DNA of 64,000 nt from Promerops cafer (Eukaryota; Chordata; Aves; Passeriformes; Nectariniidae). The stretch lies in NCBI GenBank assembly GCA_013398275.1, contig VZSE01010806.1, positions 1-64,000 on the forward strand. The letters run 5' to 3'. Of this stretch, positions 12,401 to 24,250 are shown one piece after another. Under the pieces are notes generated by a model that worked only from the letters and a program-made list of their open reading frames with translations, did not search any database and had not been told where the DNA came from. Made by a program: the position numbers and the translations under genes. Every line of letters begins with the position of its first letter. Position 1 is the stretch's first letter.

Positions 12401-15400
12401 TCTTAGAATCTTTCATTTCAAAATTTCTGCCAGCAGTGCCAGCTCTCATCTCTCATAAAATGCAGTTTTTTCATTCCCCTTGTGCCTTCCAGAACTATTC
12501 AATTTTGTCATAATTATACTTAAAGTGATTAATGTTTTAGACTTCCCAGTAACAGAAAAATCTTGGAAAGATACAATATAAATGCTCATAAAAAGCACTT
12601 AAATGCTGAGAAAATATTTACAGAAAGTTTATCTTGTGAGTTTTGGCATCAGAAACAAAACATTTGAAAGCTTGACTTTGGCAATACAACTCTGCTTAAA
12701 CCTTCTTGGTTCAGGCACTTGAGATCAAGCCTGTGCAGGGCTCACCTCAGTACCTTCAATAAGCAGAGACTTTGTTGACCATTTGAAGGCATCATTATTT
12801 GGTTTTGTTTCTGTGCCAGTCCAGGGGAACAATATCTTTTCTTGGGGCCCAGAAAAGCCACATCTTGATGTGGTGCAAGAGCTCATTTGGGGCAAACAGA
12901 AGCTCTGATAGGAGGTGGCCCCAAGCTGCTCTAGGAGGGCTCAAGGGTAGAACTGGCAGTGAAATAAGTGAGGTTCAACCCCACCAGCAGCCCCCATCCT
13001 AAAATGCAGCATCTGGAGTTTCTAACTCCGTTCTCAGGTTTCAGTCAAAATGGGAGCTGCGAAGCATGGATCAAAATCATCTGTACCCTGCAAAGACAGT
13101 CTGGGAGAACAAGACACCTTCTGGCCCTGCCTCTGTGACAGCACTGTGCAATTTGCTCCATTCAGCATCAATTATAGCTGAATTTAGCCCTGTATTTTTG
13201 GCTTTGTTATTATCTGAGTGTTACAGCTCAGCCTGTTAACATGAGGCTAACTCACAACGTTTTATTCAGATTTTTCTTTGCTTTCTGCTCAGACAAAGCC
13301 CAAGGCAACTGGGATTTTCCAAAGGAGAAAATGACTTGTCGCTAATAATAGCTTTAGTCAGCAACATATGTTTAGTGATGCACATCAATATTTGTGCTTT
13401 CACAGAGGCTAAGATTTTGCATTTTCAATGTCATCATGTCCATAAGCATTCTTTATCTCAGTGCCTTAAAACTACATGTAAACCACTGGAGTTTTATACC
13501 TACATTTCCCACTGGCTGAAATTCCTCTGTGCTATCAGGCAGCATCACATTGCAAACCATCCCGTTTCCTACTTTGTACCAAACTCCCATGAATCTTTGA
13601 AATACAAACTTCAGCTATGATTTATGAGATATTTGTATAATTTTCCTTTTATTTTTCTATAGAAGCACTTAATACCTCATAGGGCATGTTGAAAGACTTC
13701 ATGCTTTTCAGCAATTCACCTGGTGTTCTGCCACACTCATTCCTTTAACTCTAGAAGGAATATGAGATAAAGCAATGGTGTTATTCCTCAGATTGTTCCT
13801 TCAAGTATTTTCTCGTTTCTAGTTTTTTATTGAGTTACTCTTCTTGTGACCTCCAAAGCAGTTCTTCCACCAGAGGCTGGAAGGTGACATTTGGAGACAT
13901 GACTTCAAGTGAAGAAAAAATCTTAGACTAAGAATCCTGGTTACATGAAAAACTTGCAGTTCTTGGCTAAATAAACACAGAAATGTTAAAATTTGCATCA
14001 CAATGTTCTCCAAAGTAAGCACAGTTCTGCCTGCAAAATAGAAAATTCCTGATAATTCCCTCAGGCACTGGACTGGAGGGAGGAGTTGCCCTCTTCATTG
14101 TAATACTGGGGTTTTACTGAGTAGGTCTGATCAAATCTCTATGGTTTAAGTTTAGCATCTTTTCCAGAGCCTTGGTGCATTTGCAATGACCCATATTTGT
14201 GTGTGCAGTTCAGCTGTTCTCTATAAGGAAATGATAATTGGTCTCCTTCACATTTTGGAGGAAAGAGGTTTAATGAAAATCCACCATATGGCTTTCATTT
14301 TTTTTATAGACTTTTTTTATAGTTTTGCTTGAAGCAATTTATGTTTCCCAAACTCATGGTAAGATGCAAAACATCAGGAACCTCCTGCTCCTCCTGGGCA
14401 CTTACTGATGACAGTACCATGCATCAAAATGCTTGTCCACCTTTTCTGACTAAATCAGCTGGTCACAAAGAAGCTTTTTGTGTCTTGTGTTATGGCTACA
14501 AATGGGCTTCTACAACCACTGACCACAGAGATTTTGTTTTCTCTGTGTGAACGGTGTTCTTGCTATTAAGGACTAGAGTGGTAGCTGGTGAGCAGCTGCT
14601 GTGTAATAACCTGTCTGGTTTCCTCTGTGTCTCACCCTGAAATTGATGTTTAAATTCATTCTCATTTGTTAGACTTCACTGGTTTTGTTCATCACCCAAA
14701 AGCTGGCTCTGCATAGGTCTTGCTCACAACTGAGCAACAGGGTACCATGCTTCTCTGGAGCTTCATATATTGTTCACAGTCTAGTTTTCATATTTTGCAT
14801 CATTTCAAGCAGTGTTAAGAATTTAGAAATAGAACTTTAGAGCCCAAATTTTGCTTGGATATTTAATTCCATCCTCCTGCAGACTGTCCCCATCTTAAAC
14901 TGCTGTGGGACATTGCCTGTAATGCCTCTCTTTCATTACTTTGCTCTCAGTGCTTAAAACTATGTCCTTTCCTTTTGGTCAGTTCTTATGTGCCATCCTC
15001 CACATAATCATTCCAAGGAGAGAAGAATAAATACACTGCCCATCTCTTTGAAGGAAAGAAGTTTAAGCAGAACTGTTTCTATCACTGGTATTTCCTCTGT
15101 TAAGTTTTCCACATCCCTTTTGCCTTTTCTCCCACTTTTGCCATAGCAAAACAGATTTTTTTATTTCATTTAAACTGGCTTTTATTTTATTTAAGTATTT
15201 CTGCGTGCAATTTTATAGATGAGAAAACACAAAGAGGTGCAGGATTCATGTTTAGAAAAGCATTGTGTGTCAGTGAGTGCCCTGGCTTTACTCTTTTGAC
15301 TTGGCAGCTTTGTGCAATGGAGGTTGAAACTACCAATAACTGCAAATATAACCCATTTTTATTGGCATAACAGTGACATCTATTGTTTGATATTATATAT

Positions 15401-18400
15401 ATCTGTGCCACTCTTAGCAACTGCATACAGGTATTGAACTATCTCAATTTCATAAGGTAAAAGCATGCAAAGTCAAATTATTGATTCAAAGAATTAGGTA
15501 ACAGCACATGTAGTAATGCCATTGGACAGCTATGCAAAATTAAACCTAATTTGTTTTGTCACAGCCTAATTTACAGATCAGTGTGGGCTGATGCACAGAG
15601 AGAGGCATCTCCTGTTTCAGAGTGTCAGCAGATGCTATTTTGATGTCACACCAGCCATGCTGCGTAACCCCCCTGGGGAAAGCCAGAGGTTGGCAGCACC
15701 CAGCAGAGGATTCTCCCCGGAAATCTGCCTTGGCATTTCCCCACAGTGCAGCTGCAGAACATCTGCCCTCTGCCATCCCCACACTGAACCAAGGGAACCC
15801 TGGTATTGCAGGCACAGGCACAGGAGGTGAATGGGGAGGGCAGGTGGTGAACAAAGCCTGCCCATGGATTTCACTGAGCATCTGCTGCAAGACAGAACCA
15901 CAAACCAGGGCTGGTTCCTGCCCAGGCCAGCAAAGCTGAACCCTTCCAAGACAGCCCCAGGAGACTGTGATGGCTGCACTATGCCAGGTACCAGCTCCAG
16001 GTATTTTCAGACTAGCTCTTGCACTGGAGAGAGAATTCCAAAGCATCAGGCTGGGGGAGTTAGGAGAGTTACTTTAACTCCTCTCTTACTGCCCTCATTT
16101 GATTATCTCTGTTATTTCTTGCTTCTTTTAATAGAGAATACAGAATTCAAATGGGAAAGATTATAATATAGCAGTAATGAAATACAGGGACTATCGAGTG
16201 TGTCAGACTCTGTGGCTGATTAGACTTTCTGATTCGTGGGCTGGCACTCAAGGGAACAGCAACTGTCTCTTTTACTGCCTTGTCTATGAAAACAGCAGAA
16301 GGCTATGTATGCTCATTACTATTTTATGTGATTCTGAACATTAGGAGAGAAATGGAGAGAGCAAAGCTATAGAAAGATATTTTTAATAATTTTAATGGAA
16401 TACTGTGTTTAATTCTTATATAAGCAAACTCTGGATAAGCAATTACTCTCAGCAAAAATATTTGGTACTGGTTAGTGAAGCAACATAGTTCCCTTCTTTT
16501 TAAGCCATAAGCTGTAATATAAGGATGTAGAATTGTAAGAAGCATGGGTAAAGGGAACACATTGCCTGTAGACCCTGCTGTGAAAATAGCACTGAAATAT
16601 GTGCTAAACATTCAGCTTACACTTAAGAGTTCACTTGGGTACATAAATGCTGTCTTCAACAGCCACAGCACATTCCTAAACTGAGAATATAAAGTTGGGC
16701 TGTTGTGTAACCCACCAGGTTTTCCATCCTAAGAGTAAATACTGTCTACTTCTCCATTAATCTGTACATAAACAGACTTTTCCAAACCTCTAGTCAGCCA
16801 TAAAGGCTCCAGGATTAAATATTCATATTAAACATTTTGGATTAAAATCTACAGCCTTTCATGTATTGCTGTCCACAGTGATGGAAACTTGCTTCTAATT
16901 TCCTACACTCCAGCCTCCCTTTCAACACCTCTCCACAGAGTAGCACCCAGCTGAAAGGTAACAGCAGCTGCATTTCTAAGGGCCCGTGTTGAACTTCCGT
17001 GCTTTCCAAAGAGAGAGAAAAATAAACATTACAGGAACAAGTAACACAGACTTCATAAATAACCAGGTTCTGGAAATCTCACTGTTCCCTCAGTGGAGAG
17101 GGAAAATAAGTGTGTGTAATGAAAGCTCTGAGTCTGTGCAGTGTTGGAGGGGCTGGAGATGCAGACAAACCAAACCCCAGAGGGACAGATTTTTTTTGTT
17201 CACAAAAGCACTGAAAGATGCCTGTTCAAAAAATTGATGGTTCCATGGGTGAAGAACTAAGAGACCTCATGGTGGCTACAAGGATCTGTGGAGGGGCCAA
17301 AGAAAATGGCTCTGCTCTCCCACCCCCAGATGCCTGAGGGAGAGGACTCTGGGTTTGCAGCAGGCACAAAAGAAAAGCTGCAAGGTTTTTCAAAAGACCC
17401 AAAGGATGTGGGAGCCTATGTCATACTGAAATTCAGAGGGTACTGTGCTGTTAATTCCCCACACGTTCCCTTGAGTTTCAAGTCCTCTGTATTTATTTAT
17501 TGTCTCTCAAGTTGCATCCCTCTAAATGGCAAAAGCTGGGAGTGAGTGATAGTAGGTTCTGAAAACTCGGCATTAGCAACAAGCAGGCAGCCTCCAATCC
17601 AAGTGGAGGGCAGTAATTTATTATCCATTAGGTGCTCTGTCAGTCAAAAAGGACTAACAGAGCAATAAAGTCTGAAGTGATCAGTTGAGCTCAGCCCATA
17701 CCACTAGCTGGCTATCAGAAAGGTCAGGGTGCAAGACGGATGATTTCCTCTTCTCCAGATACTCTATCTTTGTCTGGCGACACATGCAACTCTCTCTCTC
17801 AGAAAGTAAGATTGTCAGATATCTCCAACCCAACTGCATATTTAAGTGTTTCAGAGGAAAGAATACAAAGTTTTTACATTTTGCTGAAACATTTTCAAAT
17901 GAGGACAATGGGCCTTGTTCTGGTGATGTTGTAAATGGGCTGCAGCCTCCAGTGCCAAACCCACCCTCCTTGCAAGGCTGATGCTCCACGGCTATGCAGG
18001 GCTCCAGGGCAGCAGCAAGGGACTGATGCAGGGAAGTTTCAGGGAGACTGTCAGAAGTATTTCTCTGTTTTTCCACTATAATCAGTGTGCCAAGGCCTAG
18101 ATATGAGTCTTCTTACTCAGGACTCAAGGGGTGCAAGCTCATTTCTTGTCTTTCACCTGATCCATCAACCTGTGGGCTCCTCCGGGGTGAGGCCCTGATC
18201 ATCCTTTAGTAATGACCCTGAAATTCTGGATTCATTAAGCCAGACAGAGAGAGATTCAGAGACTCCATCCTTGGGAAAGGGGGAAACTTAGATAATGGTC
18301 CAAAACTGTTTTAAGTGTTTCATCTCCCACTTGTTCCAAGTAAAACAGGAACATTCCTGGAGGCAGAAAGTAATATATGTTATGAAAGGCTCCTCTGAAG

Positions 18401-19534
18401 CAGGTGCAGCTTTCCTGCCCTGACACATTAATATTTTCAACAGACTTTCCTAAACGCCAGCCAGACAGTCTCACTCCTGGGTGGCCAAGGAAATGCATTT
18501 CTCAGTCAGACTTGTAGCTCATTGGAGGGCTCTCTCCAAACACTGCACACAGCAGCCTGGAGCACACTCTTGATGGGGAATTAATCCATGCTCTGACACT
18601 CTCCTTGGCTCCATCCTTCCCTCCTCACTCCTCATTGCACTGACAGTTGTTACCAGTCTCTGCCTTGCAGCTACAGGCGAAAGTGTAACCAAACTTCCAA
18701 GCCCCAGGGAGGGAACTGGAAGTGGTCCCAACATCAAATTTCAGCCCAAAATGCAGTTCTGCTATTCCCCATCCTTATTGTCACTGCAATATCATGCCTG
18801 TGTTTATTTGTCGTGCTCTAACAAGCCATATGTGAACAGCCAGCTCGTTTGTTCTCAGAGGACAGATTAGAGCAGCCAGTCTCCTCCCAGAATAAATGGA
18901 AGTTGAATTATTTATTTCCTTTTCTTCATAAGAAGCTTATAGCACGCTGGATGAAAAGTCAGAAATAATTAAGAAAAATGCTCTGCATTCAAACAGAAGA
19001 GAGAACAGCTGAAATGCTAGTCACAGCTGGTCTCAGTGTGGGCTTGGGATGGGAAGGGAATCTCTCCTAGGTGTTGCAGGAATCAGACTGGAAGGATGTA
19101 GTGATTCTGTGGATGCCTGACATTTTACCTCGACAAATTTCTCCTGTTCACTTTCAGCAGTAAATTTCTGGGTGAGACTTTCTCCCAGGTGATGTGGAAA
19201 TGTTTCACCAGACAGGCAACTGCTGTCATGTTGGGAGTTTTAGAGAAGAGGATACTGAGGCCCAGAGAAGGGATGACATCTGGAGGCTTGGAACATGTTA
19301 TCTCTTTAATTATGCTGTCAGGTGTGGTTCTTTATTTTTAATGTTGATTTAATAATATTTCTGTTATTTTCAACACAGAAAGTTTGAAAATACTCCTTCT
19401 CTTTATAGATGTAACTTTTTTAAGACACCGATGCCTCCCTCAGAGGAGAAATTCTGCCTTTATGAGTTTCTATTCATTGGTCCCACACCTCAAGCTGGAA
19501 TTCGGAGTAAAAGACAACATTCCCTTACATAGAA
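9406..19534. other. Unique non-coding DNA, no gene recognised
   Basis: About 10 kb without a recognisable gene, RNA or interspersed repeat. A short CA run lies near 9573. A somewhat GC-richer patch at 15550-16050 carries a 166-codon minus-strand open frame of low-information composition with no family resemblance. A TAAT-rich stretch at about 11390-11750 is listed separately. The many short open frames are consistent with chance. Confidence 0.55.
11390..11750. promoter_or_regulatory. Candidate conserved non-coding element, homeodomain-site rich
   Basis: The stretch has clustered AT-rich homeodomain-type cores (CCTAATTACTTAAAG, GGTTAATCTAATCATTC, TGATAATTAATCATAAA) plus CpGs in CTTTCGTGACC and TGCGACGTG. 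It shows no repeat or coding character. Dense TAAT/ATTA cores in unique sequence are a common look of vertebrate developmental enhancers, but the call is by texture only and no alignment was possible. Confidence 0.25.
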
Positions 19535-19825
19535 GTTAGGTTTATATTGGTTATACTTTATATTGGTTTATAAAGGGTAAACTTGTTGCAGTTTTGGAGA
19601 CAGGCAAGCACAAGAACACACCGAGCTCACTCATGCAGCAACTGCCTGGGTTCATTGTTGGGTGCCCGCTTTTGTAGGGGCTTGAAAGTTCCCGTGCTAC
19701 CACATGACTGGACAAGGGTCTTCGCTCTGCCCAGCTCGCTGGCCAATGGTATGGGTGCATTCATGGTTCCAAGGCATCAGCTGAGGGCCCCCGTTCGAGT
19801 TTGAATCCAGCCCATCATTAACATG
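19535..19825 (-). mobile_element. Possible solo LTR, antisense (weak)
   Basis: On the minus strand this segment has promoter-like order: a CCATTGG inverted-CCAAT near 19744, a TACAAAAG TATA-like box near 19673, and a U5-like region ending in repeated AATATAAA motifs (19545-19570). It may begin with TGTTAATGATGGG near 19825. It is richer in CpG and GC than the surrounding DNA. No target duplication or clear 3' CA end was found, and the family is not recognised. It could also be unique sequence. The plus-strand motif GTTCGAGTTTGAATCC at 19793 resembles a tRNA B box, but there is no cloverleaf around it. Confidence 0.35.
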
Positions 19826-22800
19826 CTCCGGGACTTGTTTACTGTGAGTCTCTAACACGCTCTGCTGCCCCAGCCGTGTTTGTTAGGCCAAATTATCTGT
19901 GCACTTACAGCCAGCTGAACTGTCACATAAACTAACGTCCTCTTAAAAAACCAAACTGTTGCTTTACAGATACTGAGTTGATTTTACATTGCCCAAATAC
20001 AGGTTAGATGTGTCAGCTTGGGAGTATTACAAATACTGATGGGTCCTTTAGTTGTGATTCTGACAATACATGGAATAGGATTTTCTGAAAGAGATTTAAG
20101 GAAAAAATAAATTTCAGGGACTAAATCATCAGTAACGCCTATTGCTGGAATTCCATGTGGGAATAAATAGCCCAATATATCCACTTCAATTTCAGAAAGA
20201 AATACATTAGTGTAAAGGTGTCTTGAATGAAAAACTAATCTCCTTTCCTTCAACACAAACTGAGTCTGGCCCACTTAATCATACTTTTTACTACACACAG
20301 ATCCATGATTGCTCATAAAAATGGTTTCTTTAATTTTAAAGCAAATTGCTGCTCATGTTTAAGTGAAACAACTCTTTCACCTAAGGTATCACAGAAAATA
20401 TTCTTCTCAACCTATTACCAAGCCCTTAGAGTTTATTTGATGGCTGTGAGTGCTTGGAAATCATCAGGAAAAGGTAAACATGTGATGATGACTGCCTTGG
20501 CTCACCTGCCCCAGGGGTGCTTGGAGTTGAAAGCCTGAGCTGCTGCAGTGGAAAGGAAAGAACTGGGCTGGGTTTTAAGACCTTCCTCACAGCCCTGTGA
20601 ATGTCACACAACAGGGACCTGTGAATACCCCAAAGGTGTTATTCAGTGCCACAGGCAGAGTCCTACAGAATCCTCAATAGGCAATCAGATTAAGCACCTG
20701 CCCTTGGATTTGAATATTTTTGAGGTTAAAATCCTATAAAAAATACTTGAAATACATGTATTTTTCTAGAGCTGAGAAGAATCCAGATGTTCAAAGAAGC
20801 AAGTGTTTTCCAAGCTCCCCAGGGTAGCTGGGTACCCAGCTTCTACTGAAGCTCACCAGATGCTAGCCCTAATTTTCTTGGAGTCCTTTGAAAATCCTAG
20901 AGCCGGTAAAAACTGATTTACAAAGGTATTTTAGATTCTTAGGAAATAGTAAAGCATAGTCTGGATACTTCAAATGGGATCCACTTAGAGCTGGGACAGA
21001 TTCTTCTGGTTTTTCTCTTTCAGGTAATCCTTCTGTATATATTTTACGCTCCGTAATTTATCATTTGTGAATTCACTGAGTGCTTCCCAGGGAGTGCAAT
21101 ATTCTTTGACCACCTTTCTGGGTATCCTTTTGCTGGTGGGTTTCACAAGTTCTTTTGAAGTAGGTCAGTGAAATGTCCTCTCTGCTGAGGTTTTTTTTTC
21201 TTTGAATCAACCTCTCTAGAACAACCTCAAACTGCATTGTGAAATCCATCCAGGACATAATGTATAGCAGTATATGGGATACAAGATTCATTGACTTAGC
21301 TGGGCTTAAAAAACTAATCCTTGTTCCCTAAATCTTTGATGAAACATTATTTTAGCTTGAAATGTTGTGATGTGTGGCATGTAGTAATTCTTCCTGGGGT
21401 ATAAAATTTTATTTCTGCTTCAAGCCTGTTTTGGAAACCTTGGCACTTTCAGCTTCCTGCAGTCAACTGCCACAGTATGAAAAGTCCTTTGTGATATTGG
21501 AAAAGTAAGGTGCCCCAGCACTGTGTGATGTGAAAACTCAATTAATTACAGGAAGGAACAATATATGATAATTTCAGAATTAAAACATTATCAGTGCTGG
21601 AAGCACAAAGGTAAATCCTCTGCTGAATCCAATATTCAGAGCAGAAGAGTGACTGACAGATTCAGAGGATTGCTCTAATCCCAGGTTGCTGGGAAATCAG
21701 GCCACTGCATAGGTTAGAGGACCCACTGTGAACTGGTGTGACCTCCAGGAGATGGATGCATCAAGCTGCAGGGACACAGTGTGCTCTGAAAACACTGTCA
21801 AACACTGTCCCACCCAGTGGAGACCCTCCCACCCAGGAATGTGGGCAGTTCAACAGCAGGGGAGAGCCTGGATATTGTCAAGAACCCATCCTTATTTTAT
21901 CTGAGCTGGCTCCTAACAGTTGGATCCCCTAATCTGCTTACAGCAGATCATATTTCCCTTACTTTGAAAGTTAAGTTAAAAAAAACTGTCAGAAGTCTAC
22001 AAGCTGAATATTTTGGGAACTTTTTAAAGCTGATACTGTTCTAAATGCAAGATTGGAGATTTGGAGACTTCTCCTTTCTTTTTTTTGTTTCCCATTTAAT
22101 TGTTCAGCATCACCTATTTTTGATTTGCAGGCAGATGTCCTAAGCTCCAGTATTTGTATTACCCCTATTACCTTTGCACATTCTTATTTAATTATTTTTA
22201 AACATCCTGACCCATTATAGATTAAAAGTCATGAATGTGGTTAATGTATAATTAATGAGAAAGAATGTTCAGGGTGACAGCTCAGAATAATGATGAATGA
22301 GCTGAACAAGAGATCTGACGAGCTGTCCAAGGTCAAATTGCACATGGGAGTGTTAATGTTGCCTGACACAGCTTTATTTCTTTCTGATTTCCTATTTTAA
22401 ACAGATTTGTTATTCTTGCAGAGCTGTTAAGCCATTTAAAGGGATACCAAGGTGTCCTCTGACCTGTACATAAGGATTGCTCCTTGCTGGTAGTCCTTTA
22501 TACTGTCTGCCATGAAGTATGAGATCCAAAATCCACTCTTTTCTCTTGAAAATATTCAGTAGATTCAGAAGACAGTTGATCAGGGGGAGAGGAAGGAATA
22601 AGGTAGGAAAAAACACCTGAAAAAGGACTTAATTATTGACTCAAAAAAACTCTTTCCCATTTCCATACAGCGAATACTCCCTCTACTGAAATAGTTATTT
22701 GGTGACAGACTGCAAACAGCATTCCTGATTGATTTTTCTCGCAATTTTTTTCAAAATTGTGGGGTTTCTGATACCATGAGAGTATTGCTGTTTTCCCCAG

Positions 22801-22898
22801 AGAAATAATAACCAAAATGTGATGTGGACTAGTAGCTGACTGGTGAGAATGGTATAGAAATATTATGTTGAAAATTGGAATTCATGGCGCTGAGGCAT
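19826..22898. other. Unique non-coding DNA
   Basis: Three kilobases with no gene, RNA or interspersed repeat recognised. All open frames are under 100 codons and without family resemblance. Confidence 0.55.
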
Positions 22899-22953
22899 CC
22901 TGTGACCTAAGGTCCTGTCCCGTGATCCAAGGTCCTTTCCTGTGCCCCAAATC
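22899..22953 (+). repeat. Degenerate ~20-bp tandem repeat
   Basis: Two and a half imperfect units built around YGTGAYCYAAGGTCCT: CTGTGACCTAAGGTCCTGTC, then CGTGATCCAAGGTCCTTTC, then a decayed TGTGCCCCAAATCCC. They lie directly upstream of a 32-A tract. Confidence 0.6.
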
Positions 22954-22967
22954 CCAAGGCTGCAGAA

Positions 22968-22968
<1 letters not shown>

Positions 22969-23000
<32 letters not shown>
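22969..23000 (+). repeat. Uninterrupted poly(A), 32 bases
   Basis: A perfect run of 32 A preceded by GCTGCAGAAC. No AATAAA signal and no recognisable retrocopy lie immediately upstream. It could be the tail of an unidentified retrotransposed RNA or a simple expansion, and is likely length-polymorphic. Confidence 0.9.
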
Positions 23001-23002
<2 letters not shown>

Positions 23003-23735
23003 TTTTACAGCAGCAGCAATTAATTCTGCCCTCTCTCCTTACTTAAAGGTGGGTTTCTTCACCAGTAGCTTTCCCTGGAATACAAGGAGGATGGATAGAT
23101 TGTGTGTCAGGAATTTTGGGAAAACCATTTGTGCCTGCTGACTTCAGGGTTTGTTGCTCTGGACTGTGGACGCAGCCTGGTGAGTGCCTTGGAAATGGAC
23201 AATTTGTCTCCTTGCCATGTTTTCCACCCAGTCTTAATTTACAGTTGCCTGGGGGAGGAAGGAAAGGTTTTCTGTCTCTCCAATCATTTGCTATGTAAGT
23301 TGCTGCCACTTGATTTGTTTTCTTTGGTCACTGTTGTCCAAGTTTGTGCTCCTCTCTCAATCATGCACGGAGTTAACTGAGTGCACTCCCCGTCTTTCTG
23401 CCCTCAGCGTTCCACTCTGTCAAAAGGAAATGGCACCAAAATGTTGAATTTTTTTTTTCTGGCCAGTAGAGGTTCTGAAAACACTGAGACATTTCAAGCC
23501 ATTCAGGAATGTAAACACGAGCTTCCCTCAATGTTAAAAATGAAAGAGAAATCCCACAAGCTGCAGACATGTATCAAATGTGATAATGATGGTGCTAAAT
23601 TACTTAAGGAAAAGAAAATTACCACAATGTATGAATTGCACAAATTTAGAAATTGCTTTTATTTTGCCACATTCATAAGTTCAGTATTTGCATAGATTAA
23701 GATTTTTTTAGCATATCAGGAAAATTAATCCACAA
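23001..23735. other. Unique non-coding DNA
   Basis: Nothing recognised. An open frame of 104 codons on the plus strand at 23381-23695 has no similarity to a known family. Confidence 0.5.
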
Positions 23736-24250
23736 TGTCAGAGGTTTATGTCCAAAAAGGAGACAGAGGAGTCCTGTAATTTTATTCAAATAAAGAGAGG
23801 ACATGGACATTTCCCATGGGGTCTCTCAAGCTGTTGAAGGATGCAGCCTCCTTTTTATCCTAATTTCCTGGCTGCATTTCCCTCTCTCTTCGCCATTGGT
23901 TGAAGTACTTGAGAGGTACAGACTTCCGAATTGCCAGATACAGACTTCCTTCTAAAGTGCTCCCCCCACTTCTTTTTCTTTGTGTCTCTATTCTTTTCTT
24001 CTATTCTTTTCCTCCAGGAATTTAGCATGGCCTGGGGTGAGCAACAGTCTGTGTCAATTTCTGCAATTCCTGTGGAATTTCTGGTTCCTCCCCATTGCTT
24101 CTTTCACCTATCAGTATATGGCTTTATCTACCAGCAGGCCCACAGTTTGTTTGTAAAGACACCTTCCCTTTCAAGCAGAATATTTATCTGCTGGTTATTA
24201 CCCATAAATAAGATTAACGCAAGCTACAAACAACCAACTCTTTTATTTCC
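23736..24250 (-). mobile_element. Endogenous retrovirus solo LTR, antisense
   Basis: Read on the minus strand, the segment has LTR anatomy. The U3 carries two copies of GGAAGTCTGTA spaced 22 bases apart (plus 23917-23927 and 23939-23949), a CCAAT box at 23895-23899 and a TATA box (ATAAAAAG) at 23852-23859. A polyadenylation signal AATAAA at 23781-23786 is followed by a GT-poor U5 that ends CTCTGACA at 23736, with the canonical CA end. The CCAAT-to-TATA spacing is about 40 bases and TATA to AATAAA about 70, both normal for an LTR. The 5' edge is approximate (TGTGGGCC near 24151 or further out). No internal gag/pol/env is seen, so it is a solo LTR or a fragment. Classification to an ERV class is not attempted. 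Confidence 0.7.

Noticed and set aside
15546..16046. 166-codon minus-strand open frame
   Set aside because: GC-richer patch with overlapping plus-strand frames, no domain or motif recognised, Cys/Trp/Ser/Pro-rich random composition and no splice or promoter context.
19780..19815. tRNA-like B box (GTTCGAGTTTGAATCC)
   Set aside because: No A box at the right distance and no cloverleaf stems could be drawn around it.
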